The notes under the pieces are model-generated. The model was given only the letters and a program-made list of their open reading frames with translations. It was not told the DNA's origin and did not search any database. The translations under genes were made by a program, and so were the position numbers. From the NCBI GenBank assembly GCA_021287185.1, contig JAJTAZ010000020.1, forward strand, positions 1 to 39,115: a DNA stretch of 39,115 nucleotides, written 5' to 3'. Each line of letters begins with the position of its first letter. Position 1 is the stretch's first letter. This DNA is from Burkholderiales bacterium. GTDB taxonomy: Bacteria; Pseudomonadota; Gammaproteobacteria; Burkholderiales; Burkholderiaceae. Shown piece by piece: positions 8,118 to 18,303 of the stretch.

Positions 8118-10001
8118 ATGACCCAGCATTCAGAACACCCAACGCCTGTTGAGCCTTTATTACCGCACATCGACAGTCCCGCGCAGTTGCGTACACTGTC
8201 GCGTGAGCAATTGGGACAATTGTCCGACGAGTTGCGTGAATTTATCCTGCATTCGGTTGCTCAAACGGGTGGACATTTGTCTTCAAACTTAGGCACGGTT
8301 GAATTAACCGTGGCGTTGCACCATGTATTTAACACCCCCACGGATAAAATTGTTTGGGACGTTGGGCATCAAAGTTATGGTCATAAAATCCTCACAGGGC
8401 GACGCGAAGCCATGTCGGGGCTACGCCAATTGGACGGTATTTCTGGCTTTCCCAAGCGCAGTGAATCCGAATACGATACTTTTGGTACAGGGCACTCATC
8501 GACCAGTATTTCAGCCGCGTTGGGTATGGCAGTGGCGGCGCGCGAATTGGGTTTGAAAGAGCGTCAACACATTGCGGTGATTGGCGATGGCGCGCTTACA
8601 GGCGGTATGGCGTTTGAGGCGATGAACAATGCGGGTGTGACTGAGGGCATTAATTTATTGGTGATTTTGAACGACAATGATATGTCGATTTCACCGCCTG
8701 TCGGCGCACTCAATCGTCATTTGGCCAAAATTCTTACGGGTAAATTTGTCACGGGCGCGCGTGCGAAACTCAAGCAGGTTCTGCAAAATCGCCCCGCGAT
8801 GTTTGATTTGGCGCAACGGTTTGAAGAGCACACCAAAGGCATGTTTGTGCCTGCAACGATGTTTGAATCATTCGGTTTGAACTACATTGGGCCGATTGAT
8901 GGACACGATTTGGATTCTTTGATTCCCACCTTGAGTAATATCAAAAATTTGGGTGGCGTGCAGTTTTTGCACATTGTCACCAAAAAAGGGCAGGGCTATG
9001 CCTACGCCGAAGAAGATCCGATTTCCTACCACGGTCCTTCTAAATTCAATCCGTCCGAAGGCATTGTGGGTGGCGTGAGCGGTGCGAAAAAACAAACCTT
9101 CACCGAAGTATTTGGACGCTGGATTTGCGATATGGCGGCGGCGGATGACAAATTGGTTGGTGTCACACCCGCCATGCGTGAAGGCTCAGGCTTGGTCGCG
9201 TTTGAGCAAAAATTCCCCACGCGCTATTTTGATGTCGGCATTGCCGAGCAACATGCAGCAACCTTTGCAGCAGGTATGGCGTGCGATGGGATGAAACCCG
9301 TTTTGGCGATTTACTCGACGTTTTTGCAGCGTGCGTATGATCAAGTGATTCACGACATTGCCTTGCAAAAATTGGATGTCACACTGGCAATTGACCGTGC
9401 GGGCTTGGTCGGTGCCGATGGTGCGACCCACGCGGGTGCGTACGACATCGCCTATCTGCGTTGTGTGCCGAATATTTTAATCGCCACGCCCTCGGATGAG
9501 GCTGAGTGTCGCGCATTATTGACCAGTGCGTATCAATATCAAGGTTGCGCCGCTGTGCGCTATCCACGTGGCGCAGGTGTTGGCGCGCCTGTGCCTGAGA
9601 CTTTGGACGCATTGCCGATTGGTCAGGCCAATATGGTTAAACGCGGTGAAAAAGTGGCGATATTGGCGTTTGGTACGATGTTGCACGCTGCACAATTGGC
9701 GGCTGAGCAAAGCCATGCAACATTGGTTGATATGCGCTGGGTCAAACCTTTGGATGAGGCTTTGTTGCACGAATTGCTCAAAACCCACACGCACATTGTG
9801 ACAATCGAGGACTCCTGTATTGCAGGTGGTGCAGGCAGTGCGGTGGCAGAATGGTGTTCTTCGAATGGTTATACGCCCAAAATATTACACGTTGGTTTGC
9901 CCGATCGATTCATTCACCATGGTGATGTGGCTCTGCTGCATGCACGTTTGGGCTTGGATGCACAGGGTATTGCCAGCACGGTGACGGATTGGCTGGCTTG
10001 A
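8118..10001 (+). CDS. dxs: 1-deoxy-D-xylulose-5-phosphate synthase
   Basis: Thiamine-diphosphate enzyme that joins pyruvate and glyceraldehyde 3-phosphate in the first step of the MEP isoprenoid pathway. The 627 aa match the family length of about 620. Motifs include [13 protein letters not shown] (83-95), the thiamine-binding GDGALTGG (156-163) with NDNDMS (184-189), and the transketolase C-terminal region with [16 protein letters not shown]. The ribosome-binding site before ATG 8118 is weak. It lies directly after ispA, so the same operon supplies both the C5 units and their first polymerisation product. Confidence 0.96.
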   Translation: MTQHSEHPTPVEPLLPHIDSPAQLRTLSREQLGQLSDELREFILHSVAQTGGHLSSNLGTVELTVALHHVFNTPTDKIVWDVGHQSYGHKILTGRREAMSGLRQLDGISGFPKRSESEYDTFGTGHSSTSISAALGMAVAARELGLKERQHIAVIGDGALTGGMAFEAMNNAGVTEGINLLVILNDNDMSISPPVGALNRHLAKILTGKFVTGARAKLKQVLQNRPAMFDLAQRFEEHTKGMFVPATMFESFGLNYIGPIDGHDLDSLIPTLSNIKNLGGVQFLHIVTKKGQGYAYAEEDPISYHGPSKFNPSEGIVGGVSGAKKQTFTEVFGRWICDMAAADDKLVGVTPAMREGSGLVAFEQKFPTRYFDVGIAEQHAATFAAGMACDGMKPVLAIYSTFLQRAYDQVIHDIALQKLDVTLAIDRAGLVGADGATHAGAYDIAYLRCVPNILIATPSDEAECRALLTSAYQYQGCAAVRYPRGAGVGAPVPETLDALPIGQANMVKRGEKVAILAFGTMLHAAQLAAEQSHATLVDMRWVKPLDEALLHELLKTHTHIVTIEDSCIAGGAGSAVAEWCSSNGYTPKILHVGLPDRFIHHGDVALLHARLGLDAQGIASTVTDWLA

Positions 10002-10066
10002 TGGATATGGCGCTTGCGATGGACGAGCATCGTGGACGATACCCCCACCAAAGAATAAATGATTAG

Positions 10067-11188
<1,122 letters not shown>

Positions 11189-11219
11189 CCTTGAAATTGG
11201 CGGAATGGTCATTATTTGA

Positions 11220-11228
11220 TGGTATAAT
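11220..11228 (+). promoter_or_regulatory. Putative extended -10 promoter before yajC
   Basis: The sequence TGGTATAAT is a consensus extended -10 element located 60 nt before the yajC ATG. No well-spaced -35 is visible, which extended -10 promoters tolerate. It implies that yajC-secDF can be transcribed independently of tgt. Confidence 0.5.
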
Positions 11229-11287
11229 CATCCACTTATGTGATGAATATTTTGATGTTTTGTTTTTATGATTTTTAGGAGAATGAC

Positions 11288-11614
11288 ATGTTTTTGATTA
11301 CCGATGCTTATGCACAGACCCCAGCCCCGACCGATCCGATGGCGGGTTTGATGTCGTTTTTGCCGTTTATTTTATTGATTGGTATCGCGTACTTCATGAT
11401 GATTCGTCCGCAAATGAAACGTCAAAAAGAAATGCAAGCGATGTTGGCATCCTTGAAAAAGGGCGACGAAGTCACCACAGGCGGTGGTTTGGTGGGGCGT
11501 ATCACCAAATTGGACGACAATTTTGTGACTTTGGAAGTGGCTTCAGGTGTTGAATTGGTGTTCCAACGCAATTCAGTGCATTCAATTTTGCCTTCAGGCA
11601 CGTTTAAGCCGTAA
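11288..11614 (+). CDS. yajC: Sec translocon accessory subunit YajC
   Basis: A 108-aa inner-membrane protein with one membrane segment (about residues 19-37, LMSFLPFILLIGIAYFMM), the following conserved IRPQMKRQKE, and the cytoplasmic block LKKGDEVTTGGGLVGRI. It associates with SecD and SecF and with SecYEG. ATG 11288 has a strong AGGAG 5 nt upstream. secD lies 93 nt downstream, beyond a terminator-like hairpin. Confidence 0.95.
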   Translation: MFLITDAYAQTPAPTDPMAGLMSFLPFILLIGIAYFMMIRPQMKRQKEMQAMLASLKKGDEVTTGGGLVGRITKLDDNFVTLEVASGVELVFQRNSVHSILPSGTFKP

Positions 11615-11636
11615 TGCAATAAACCTCGTTTGAATG

Positions 11637-11665
11637 CACGCACGTTCGATGAATGTGCGTGTTTT
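11637..11665 (+). terminator. Terminator-like hairpin between yajC and secD
   Basis: An 11-bp stem (11637-11647 with 11651-11661, one G-U pair) with a 3-nt loop is followed by TTTT and then a further T-rich stretch. It sits 22 nt after the yajC stop and 42 nt before secD. It could be a partial terminator that lowers secDF relative to yajC. Confidence 0.6.
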
Positions 11666-11707
11666 CGCTTTAAATATCGCATTTTTTAACCTCAAAGCAG
11701 GTAAAGT

Positions 11708-13606
11708 ATGAATCGTTATCCCTTGTGGAAGTATGTGGTCATCGGCGTGGCATTGTTGTTGGGGCTGCTCTACACCGTGCCAACGTTTTTTGGCACGACC
11801 CAAGCGGTGCAAGTGTCTGCCGCCAAAGCGACTGTTAAAGTCGAAGCAGATGTGAAAGACAAAATCGCACAGGTGCTCAAAACCCAAAACATCCCTTACA
11901 CAGGTTTGTATTTTGAAAAAACCGCTCAAGGTTTGGGTACTGTCAAAGTGCGTGTCAATGGCGTGGACGCACAGGCCAAAGTTAAAGATGTACTCAACAC
12001 CGCACTCAATCCCGATGCCAACGCCCCTGCTTATACACTGGCATACAGTACGGTGTCGGCTGCGCCCGATTGGATGAGTGCCCTCGGTGCGAAACCCGTA
12101 TCTCTGGGTTTAGACTTGCGTGGCGGTGTGCATTTCTTGCTTGAAGTGAAAATGTCCGAAGCGGTGCAGAAAAAACTCGATGCCATGCAAACAGGGTTTG
12201 TGGCGGGTTTGAAAGACAAAAAAATCATCCCAACAGTTACTGAAAAATCAGGTGAACAAATTGTTTTGAGTTTTGATACCCCCGCGACCATGGAACAAGC
12301 GCGCGCGGTGATTGCCAGTGAGCAAGGCGCATTGAGTTATACAATCGAACCTACTGGTAACCAACTCAAAATTGGTTTGACCGAACAGGCCATCAATGAA
12401 GTTAAGAATCAAGCCATTAAACAAAATATTGAAATTCTGCACAATCGTGTCAATGCGATGGGTGCGTCCGAGCCAATCGTCCAACAACAAGGGTTTGACC
12501 GAATTGTGGTTGAATTACCTGGGGAGTCGGATCCCGCGCGTGCGAAAAGCCTAATCGGGCGCACGGCGACCTTGGAAGTGCGTTTGGAAGAAACCACCAA
12601 CCCGCTCAATGGGGTTGAGTTCGATATGGCGGGCAGCGAGGGCGGCGGTAAAGCCTTGCTTAAAAAACAAGTGGTGATTACGGGGGAAGCCTTTGCGCAA
12701 GCGCGTGGCGAAATGGGGCAAGAAGGTCGCCCCCAAGTGAGCGTTGGTTTAAAACCCGAAAGCGGAAAAATCATGCGCCAAACCACCCACGATAACATTG
12801 GCAAGAAAATGGGCATCGTGATGTACGAGCAGCAGCCCGATGGCAAGAGCCGTGGTGAGGTAATTTCACTGGCGACCATTCAGGGTGAGTTCGGTGACAG
12901 TTTCCAAATCACAGGTGCAAAAACTTTGCAAGAGGCTGAGGATTTGGCGTTGCTCTTGCGCTCAGGTGCGCTGGCGGCACCGATGACCATCACGCAGGAA
13001 TCCACCGTTGGCCCTTCACTGGGTGAAGAAAATATTCAAAAAGGTCTAAAATCTTTGGTCTATGGTTTCGCGGCCGTGTCGATTTTCATGTTGATTTATT
13101 ACCGTGTATTTGGTTTGTTTTCGGTACTGGCACTGGGTGTGAACTTATTGTTGCTCGTGGGAATTTTGGCGGCCATTGGTGTGACCATGACCCTGCCTGG
13201 GATTGCTGCGGTTGCACTGACCCTCGGTATGGCAATTGACTCAAATGTATTGATTAACGAGCGCATACGTGAAGAGTTGCGCAACGATCAGCCGCCATCC
13301 ATGGCCATGCATCTGGGTTATGAGCGGGCGTTCGCAACCATCTTGGACTCGAACATCACCACTTTGATTGCGGGTGTGGCGTTGTTGATTTTTGGCTCAG
13401 GCCCGATTCGCGGATTTGCGATTGTGCATTGCTTTGGGATTGCCACCTCAATGTTTTCAGCAGTCTTTGTGGCGCGTGGGTTCTCAAACCTTTGGTATGG
13501 TCGCCGTCAACGTCTGCAATCGATTTCAATCGGTCAAATCTGGCGCGGTGCGGATGCGCATCAAACAGCACCTGCTACCAATAACACCAATACTGCGGAG
13601 AAATAA
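11708..13606 (+). CDS. secD: Protein translocase subunit SecD
   Basis: A 632-aa inner-membrane RND-like protein that uses the proton gradient to pull preproteins through SecYEG on the periplasmic side. It has an N-terminal membrane segment (about residues 7-25), a large periplasmic P1 region beginning near the conserved LGLDLRGGVHFLLEV, and the linker LLLRSGALAAPMTITQESTVGPSLG. A C-terminal block of five membrane segments contains LTLGMAIDSNVLINERIREE. Length is typical. AGGTA lies before ATG 11708. secF begins 2 nt after its stop. Confidence 0.96.
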   Translation: MNRYPLWKYVVIGVALLLGLLYTVPTFFGTTQAVQVSAAKATVKVEADVKDKIAQVLKTQNIPYTGLYFEKTAQGLGTVKVRVNGVDAQAKVKDVLNTALNPDANAPAYTLAYSTVSAAPDWMSALGAKPVSLGLDLRGGVHFLLEVKMSEAVQKKLDAMQTGFVAGLKDKKIIPTVTEKSGEQIVLSFDTPATMEQARAVIASEQGALSYTIEPTGNQLKIGLTEQAINEVKNQAIKQNIEILHNRVNAMGASEPIVQQQGFDRIVVELPGESDPARAKSLIGRTATLEVRLEETTNPLNGVEFDMAGSEGGGKALLKKQVVITGEAFAQARGEMGQEGRPQVSVGLKPESGKIMRQTTHDNIGKKMGIVMYEQQPDGKSRGEVISLATIQGEFGDSFQITGAKTLQEAEDLALLLRSGALAAPMTITQESTVGPSLGEENIQKGLKSLVYGFAAVSIFMLIYYRVFGLFSVLALGVNLLLLVGILAAIGVTMTLPGIAAVALTLGMAIDSNVLINERIREELRNDQPPSMAMHLGYERAFATILDSNITTLIAGVALLIFGSGPIRGFAIVHCFGIATSMFSAVFVARGFSNLWYGRRQRLQSISIGQIWRGADAHQTAPATNNTNTAEK

Positions 13607-13608
13607 TC

Positions 13609-14577
13609 ATGGAATTTTTTAGATTCAAACGCGATATTGGCTTTATGAAACACGCCCTGATTTTCAATGCGATTTCGCTGATCACCTTTTTCTTGGCGGT
13701 TTTTTTCCTGTTCCACAGAGGTTTGCACTTCTCCATTGAGTTCACGGGTGGTACTTTGGTGGAAGTTAAATACAACCAGCCCGCGAACTTAGACAGCATT
13801 CGAAAAAGTTTAGAAGGCATCGGCTACGCTGATGCGCAGGTGCAAAACTTTGGCGCGAGCGATAAAGTCATGATTCGAGTGCCGCTGAAAAAAGACATCA
13901 ACAGTGAGGCGCAATCCAAACAAGTCATGACAGCTTTACAAAGTGCTTCGCCCGATGTGACTTTGGAACGCAACGAATATGTCGGCCCGCAAATTGGACA
14001 GGAATTGGCCACCAGTGGGTTGATGGCTTTGTTGTTTGTGTCGATTGGGATTGTGATTTACTTGTCGTTTCGCTTTGAATGGAAATTTGCTTTGGCAGGG
14101 ATATTGGCGAATTTACATGACGTGGTGATTATTCTGGGTTTTTTTGCGTTTTTTCAGTGGGAGTTTTCACTGTCGGTTTTGGCGGCGATTTTGGCAATTT
14201 TGGGCTATTCGGTGAATGAATCGGTGGTGATTTTTGACCGAATTCGTGAAGTGTTCCGTGACAACCGCACGCGCAATATGACTGTGCCACAAGTTATGAA
14301 TCATGCCATCACATCCACCATGAGCCGTACCATCATCACCCACGGTATGACTGAGACCATGGTGATTTCGATGTTGCTGTTCGGTGGTCCAACATTGCAC
14401 TACTTTGCCCTCGCATTGACCATCGGGATTGTGTTCGGTATTTACTCGTCGGTATTTGTCGCCGCGGCTTTGGCGATGTGGTTTGGCGTGTCGCGTAAAG
14501 ATTTAGAACTATCAGCGGACGATTTGGCATTGCGCAATGCCGACAGACGCGACCCAAATTTTGGTGCGCAAATTTAA
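13609..14577 (+). CDS. secF: Protein translocase subunit SecF
   Basis: A 322-aa partner of SecD with six predicted membrane segments. Recognisable blocks are the first segment near residues 16-35, the periplasmic FTGGTLVEVKYN, YVGPQIGQEL just before membrane segment 2, GYSVNESVVIFDRIRE, and the terminal domain LFGGPTLHYFALALTIG. GGAG lies 8-11 nt before the ATG, inside the secD 3' end, so translation is probably coupled. Everything matches the family. Confidence 0.96.
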   Translation: MEFFRFKRDIGFMKHALIFNAISLITFFLAVFFLFHRGLHFSIEFTGGTLVEVKYNQPANLDSIRKSLEGIGYADAQVQNFGASDKVMIRVPLKKDINSEAQSKQVMTALQSASPDVTLERNEYVGPQIGQELATSGLMALLFVSIGIVIYLSFRFEWKFALAGILANLHDVVIILGFFAFFQWEFSLSVLAAILAILGYSVNESVVIFDRIREVFRDNRTRNMTVPQVMNHAITSTMSRTIITHGMTETMVISMLLFGGPTLHYFALALTIGIVFGIYSSVFVAAALAMWFGVSRKDLELSADDLALRNADRRDPNFGAQI

Positions 14578-14599
14578 TTCAATTTGAGGGGGAATAGGT

Positions 14600-15244
14600 A
14601 TGGACATCCAAAGTCTTGGTAGCAGCCTTGAACCCCTACTCAATTGGAGCAATGCGCCATTAAATATGCCTTCACTTATGGCATTGGCAGCTGGCTTGGG
14701 TTGGGCAAGCGGTTTGCGTTTGTATGCGTTGATATTCACTTTGGGCGCGCTTGATAGATTTGCTGGTGTGACCTTACCGGGTGATTTGAGTGTCTTGAGC
14801 AACGTGTGGGTATTGGGTATCAGCGGGCTGTTGTTATTGACTGAATTTTTCGCCGATAAAATTCCTTGGCTTGATTCGGTGTGGGACAGCATCCACACCT
14901 TTATCCGCATTCCCGCAGGTGCGGCCTTAGCGGGTATGGTCATGGGTGATCAAGGTTCTGCCATGCAAATAGCCACCGCTTTGCTCGGCGGTACACTCGC
15001 GGCGGGCACGCATCTTGCCAAAGCAGGCACGCGTGCTGCCATCAACACCTCACCAGAACCCTTTACCAATGTGGCGGCGTCAACCGCTGAAGATGCCATG
15101 TTCGCAGGCGGTGTGTGGGCGATGCTCAATTATCCATTGCTATTTTTGGGTGGTTTGGCTGTGTTTGTTGTGCTCGCAATCATATTGATGGTTTTGCTTT
15201 GGCGGTTTGTGCGTGGCGTTTTTCGGCGATTGAATCGTGCTTGA
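14600..15244 (+). CDS. DUF4126 family membrane protein
   Basis: A 214-aa hydrophobic protein with about five membrane segments. It carries the ALAAGLGWASGLRLYAL start and the ADKIPWLDSVWDSIHTFIRIPAGA centre that I associate with DUF4126. Function is unknown. The family is found as stand-alone inner-membrane proteins, and nothing here points to a substrate. A GGGGGAATAGGT sequence precedes ATG 14600. It follows secF after 22 nt and may be part of the same transcript. A palindromic repeat begins 7 nt after its stop. Confidence 0.8.
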   Translation: MDIQSLGSSLEPLLNWSNAPLNMPSLMALAAGLGWASGLRLYALIFTLGALDRFAGVTLPGDLSVLSNVWVLGISGLLLLTEFFADKIPWLDSVWDSIHTFIRIPAGAALAGMVMGDQGSAMQIATALLGGTLAAGTHLAKAGTRAAINTSPEPFTNVAASTAEDAMFAGGVWAMLNYPLLFLGGLAVFVVLAIILMVLLWRFVRGVFRRLNRA

Positions 15245-15250
15245 GTTTGT

Positions 15251-15349
15251 CGTCATTGCGAGCGATGATTCACCAGCGAAGCAATCCATACAACGTCAAA
15301 GTGATTGATACAGCTGAATTGCTTCGCGATCAAACTGCTCGCAATGACG
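15251..15349. repeat. Dispersed palindromic repeat, single copy (same family as 37130-37519)
   Basis: A 99-bp element bounded by the 13-nt arms CGTCATTGCGAGC and GCTCGCAATGACG, which are exact inverses. An inner pair, GCGAAGCAAT and ATTGCTTCGC, makes a second nested inverted repeat. The same arms and the GCGAAGCAATCC core recur three times in tandem near 37131-37519. It lies in the gap between the DUF4126 and EamA genes, both on the + strand. I see no coding potential of its own. Confidence 0.85.
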
Positions 15350-15390
15350 GTATGCCCAAAATTGTCGATCAATACAAGTTAAAAGTAGAA

Positions 15391-16254
15391 ATGAACCCAT
15401 ATAAAAACCGTCTCATCGGCATGGCGTATATTGCCCTGTCTGCAACGGCATTTGGTGTGATGCCATTTTTTGCCAATATGGCGTACCGCTCAGGCGTCAC
15501 ACCCACTTCTTTATTGTTTTTACGTTTTGGCATCGCAGCGGTGTTGATGTGGGTTTTTTTGCTCTACAAACACAGCCCTTTACCCCGTGGCAAAACCCTG
15601 TTGGGTCTGGTGCTCATGGGTGGATTGGGTTACGCAGGACAGTCGTTTTCGTATTTCACTGCCTTGCAATTTGCGCCTGCGGGATTGGTGGCGGTGCTCC
15701 TGTACCTCTATCCAACCTTGGTGACAGGCCTGTCGTTTGCCGTGCTCAAACAACCCATTACACGAATAAAACTTGGGGCATTGATTCTATCGCTCTTGGG
15801 CATACTGCTGGTGATTGATGTCCAATCGGGTGGTCAAATGACGGGCGTATTGCTCGCCATCCTTGCTGCGGTGATTTATGCTGTTTACATCATGGCTGGG
15901 GCAAAAGTCACCCAAGGCACGGATATTCGCGTTTCTTCAACCGTCATCATCACCTCAGCGGCCGTAGTCTATGGCGTGTACGGTGCGTGGCATGGTTTGA
16001 GTTTACCTAACTCTGAGATGGGTTGGGTGGGCAGCATTGGTTTGGCGTTAATAGGTACGGTGGTCGCCGTATGGGCGTTTTTTGAAGGGGTTAAACGCAT
16101 CGGCGCAGTCGATGCCTCCATGCTCTCGACTTTAGAACCTGTGGTCACCGTGGTTTTGGCGTGGGTGTTGTTGGGTGAGCGATTGACCGCTTTGAACTTG
16201 TGCGGTGGTGTGCTCATATTGGTGGCGGCGGTTTTGTTGGCGCGTGCACGATAA
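15391..16254 (+). CDS. EamA/DMT-family inner-membrane transporter
   Basis: A 287-aa protein with about ten membrane segments in two EamA repeats. It resembles RhaT/YdcZ-like metabolite exporters, but the substrate is not predictable. The frame is open further upstream across the palindromic repeat. I chose ATG 15391 because the protein then begins MNPYKNRLIGMAYIALSATAFG, directly before the first membrane segment. The upstream residues are translated repeat. The ribosome-binding site is weak. It is not closely similar to the other EamA protein at 4998 by eye, so it is not an obvious local duplicate. It converges with serB. Confidence 0.85.
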   Translation: MNPYKNRLIGMAYIALSATAFGVMPFFANMAYRSGVTPTSLLFLRFGIAAVLMWVFLLYKHSPLPRGKTLLGLVLMGGLGYAGQSFSYFTALQFAPAGLVAVLLYLYPTLVTGLSFAVLKQPITRIKLGALILSLLGILLVIDVQSGGQMTGVLLAILAAVIYAVYIMAGAKVTQGTDIRVSSTVIITSAAVVYGVYGAWHGLSLPNSEMGWVGSIGLALIGTVVAVWAFFEGVKRIGAVDASMLSTLEPVVTVVLAWVLLGERLTALNLCGGVLILVAAVLLARAR

Positions 16255-16267
16255 AGTGAATGTTCGC

Positions 16268-16345
16268 GTAGGGGCAAACCCATGTGTTTGCCCTATGCAT
16301 GCACCGCGCTTTGCGAATAGGGCGCACACACGGGTGCGCCCCTAC
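16268..16345. repeat. Paired inverted repeats between convergent genes, possible bidirectional terminator
   Basis: Two hairpins lie back to back, one at 16269-16279 with 16286-16295 and one at 16318-16327 with 16334-16344. Each has one unpaired base. The outermost arms GTAGGGGC and GCCCCTAC are themselves exact inverses, so the whole 78-bp segment is a nested palindrome. It lies between the ends of the EamA and serB genes. TTTTT follows shortly after on the + side (16349-16353). It may be a dispersed repeat, a terminator or both. Confidence 0.65.
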
Positions 16346-16374
16346 ATGTTTTTGCTATGGTCTGTACAGTTAAC

Positions 16375-17223
16375 CTACGCCCCCAACACCACCGCCAAGC
16401 CATCCAATCCGACAAAATTCAAAGTCATCATGGCACGTTCTTGCACCATCGGTTTGGCGCGGTAAGCGACCGACAGTCCGCTGATGTTCATCATCGGCAC
16501 ATCGTTTGAACCATCACCCACGGTAATTGCACTCAAGGTGTCCACATGTAATTGCTCGCAATGCTCGCGCACAAGGCGCGCCTTGACATTGCCGTTGACA
16601 ATTTCGCCGATGACTTTACCCGTGATGCGTCCATCGACAATCTCTAAAGTGTTGGCGTGTATCGCGTCCAAATTCAATTCTTTTTGCACCTGCTCGGCAA
16701 AGTAGGTAAATCCACCTGAAACCAAAACGCATTTCACGCCGTGCGCCTGCGCCGCACGGATGAGCGCGTGCGCGCCGTCATTGACGCGCAGGCGTTCGCG
16801 CAACACATCGTCGAGCAAAGCAAACGGTGTACCCGCGAAAAACGCCATGCGGCGAATCAGTGATTCGTTAAAGTCTTTGATTTCGCCGCGCATAGAGGCT
16901 TCGGTGATGCTCGCGACTTCAGATTTTTTACCTGCCAAATCGGCGATTTCATCAATGCATTCGATGTTAATCAGTGTGGAATCCATGTCCATCGCCAGCA
17001 CTTTAAAATCCGCCCAAGTCACATCGCGCTCCAAACACGCCACGTCAATCGACAGCGGCTGTGCGGCGGCGATGAGTACGCGTTTTTGTGCGGGGGTAAA
17101 CAAGGTATGGTGCAGCGCATAGGCTTTTTCGCTCACGCGCACAGGTGTGCCAGCGAACGATTCGAGCAGGGTGTGCGCAGTGGATTCGGACAGGTGTTCA
17201 GGATGTTGAATAACGATTTTCAT
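16375..17223 (-). CDS. serB: Phosphoserine phosphatase
   Basis: A 282-aa HAD-superfamily enzyme making L-serine from O-phosphoserine, the last step of serine biosynthesis. The N-terminal ~70 residues form the ACT-like domain usual for proteobacterial SerB. The catalytic DMDST (Asp79 nucleophile, Asp81 acid/base) is followed by the cap region with ECIDEIADLAG. VLVSGGFTYFA (motif II) and GDGSNDVPMM (motif III) complete the site. ATG at 17223. ppsR is 11 nt upstream, so the two may share a transcript. Confidence 0.95.
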   Translation of the reverse strand: MKIVIQHPEHLSESTAHTLLESFAGTPVRVSEKAYALHHTLFTPAQKRVLIAAAQPLSIDVACLERDVTWADFKVLAMDMDSTLINIECIDEIADLAGKKSEVASITEASMRGEIKDFNESLIRRMAFFAGTPFALLDDVLRERLRVNDGAHALIRAAQAHGVKCVLVSGGFTYFAEQVQKELNLDAIHANTLEIVDGRITGKVIGEIVNGNVKARLVREHCEQLHVDTLSAITVGDGSNDVPMMNISGLSVAYRAKPMVQERAMMTLNFVGLDGLAVVLGA

Positions 17224-17234
17224 GGATGGCGTGC

Positions 17235-18080
17235 TTAAAATTTGTCTTCTAATTGCAATTCTTGCAGTATGGTGGTGGCGATTTCTTCAATCGATTTGTG
17301 CGTGGTGGACAGCCAACTCACTTGATGACGGCGCATGAGTTTTTCTGCTTCGTTGACCTCGTAGCGGCAATTTTCGATGGAAGCGTATTTGCTCCCAGCG
17401 CGGCGTTCATTGCGAATTTCAGACAAACGCTGCGGGTCTATCGACAGCCCAAACATTTTTTTGTGGAAACCATCCAAACCGCTGGGCAGACAATTGCGTT
17501 CAAAATCATCAGGAATCAGAGGGTAGTTCGCCGCTTTGATGCCGTGCTGCATTGCCAAATACAGGCTGGTTGGTGTTTTTCCACATCGAGATACGCCAAC
17601 CAAAATAACATCCGCTTGCATTAAGTTATGATTGGTTTGCCCATCATCATGCATCAGCGTGTAGTTGATGGCCTCGATGCGCTCACGATAGCGGTGCGAG
17701 TCAGCGTTGTGATACAACTTATTCGATGAGTGATTGGATTTGAGATTTAACTCATTTTCCAAGGGTTCAATAAAGGTGTTGAATAAATCAATATGAAAGC
17801 CGCGCGCGCGGGTTTTGACGATTTCACCCAACTCTTGATTGACCAAAGTGGTGAAAATCAGCGGTTGTTCCTCGGCACGTGAAGCCAAATCGTTGATGCG
17901 TTGCACCGCCTCGTGGGCTTTATCAACTGTGTCAATAAAAGGCAAACGGTGGGTTTTTGTGCTGATGTCAAACTGCGTGAGCAAGGAATGAGCGAATTTT
18001 TCAGCAGTGATGCCCGTACCATCGGAAATCACGACCAAATCGCGGGTGTTGGGGGTGTGGGGCAGTGGGGCGTTGGGCAT
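17235..18080 (-). CDS. ppsR: PEP synthase regulatory protein (bifunctional kinase/pyrophosphorylase)
   Basis: A 281-aa DUF299-family protein. It inactivates PEP synthase by ADP-dependent threonine phosphorylation next to the catalytic histidine and reactivates it by phosphate-dependent dephosphorylation. The N-terminal VVISDGTGITAE is the family signature. The P-loop-like GVSRCGKT spans 162-169, followed by TSLYLAMQHGIKAANYPL. It is divergent from its target ppsA across a 223-nt gap, the arrangement common in proteobacteria. serB lies 11 nt downstream. Confidence 0.94.
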   Translation of the reverse strand: MPNAPLPHTPNTRDLVVISDGTGITAEKFAHSLLTQFDISTKTHRLPFIDTVDKAHEAVQRINDLASRAEEQPLIFTTLVNQELGEIVKTRARGFHIDLFNTFIEPLENELNLKSNHSSNKLYHNADSHRYRERIEAINYTLMHDDGQTNHNLMQADVILVGVSRCGKTPTSLYLAMQHGIKAANYPLIPDDFERNCLPSGLDGFHKKMFGLSIDPQRLSEIRNERRAGSKYASIENCRYEVNEAEKLMRRHQVSWLSTTHKSIEEIATTILQELQLEDKF

Positions 18081-18189
18081 GGTTTTATGGATGAATTTGG
18101 GATGTGTTATTGTACCGATTTATGCGCGTTAGCAGGATAAAAATCCGTCGAAAATGCGCGAAAAACACCAAACAATTGTGTTTGCTCTC

Positions 18190-18223
18190 AGGTAGAATGC
18201 CCCGAGTATTTCAAGGTAGAATG
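18190..18223 (+). promoter_or_regulatory. Direct repeat in the ppsR/ppsA divergent control region
   Basis: The 10-nt sequence AGGTAGAATG occurs at 18190-18199 and again at 18214-18223, a 24-nt period. TAGAAT within it could be a -10 box, but neither copy has a well-placed -35. The repeat could equally be an operator or chance. The rest of the 223-nt gap shows nothing I can name. Confidence 0.3.
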
Positions 18224-18303
18224 TTGCGGATATGACTGTACGAAATACGTTAAAACAGTGAATGGTGTTCATTGCTTTAACTTATTTTACTTTGGAGCTT
18301 GAT

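Noticed and set aside
15115-15390. N-terminal extension of the second EamA transporter
   Set aside because: It reads through the DUF4126 gene and the palindromic repeat. The family-like start is ATG 15391.
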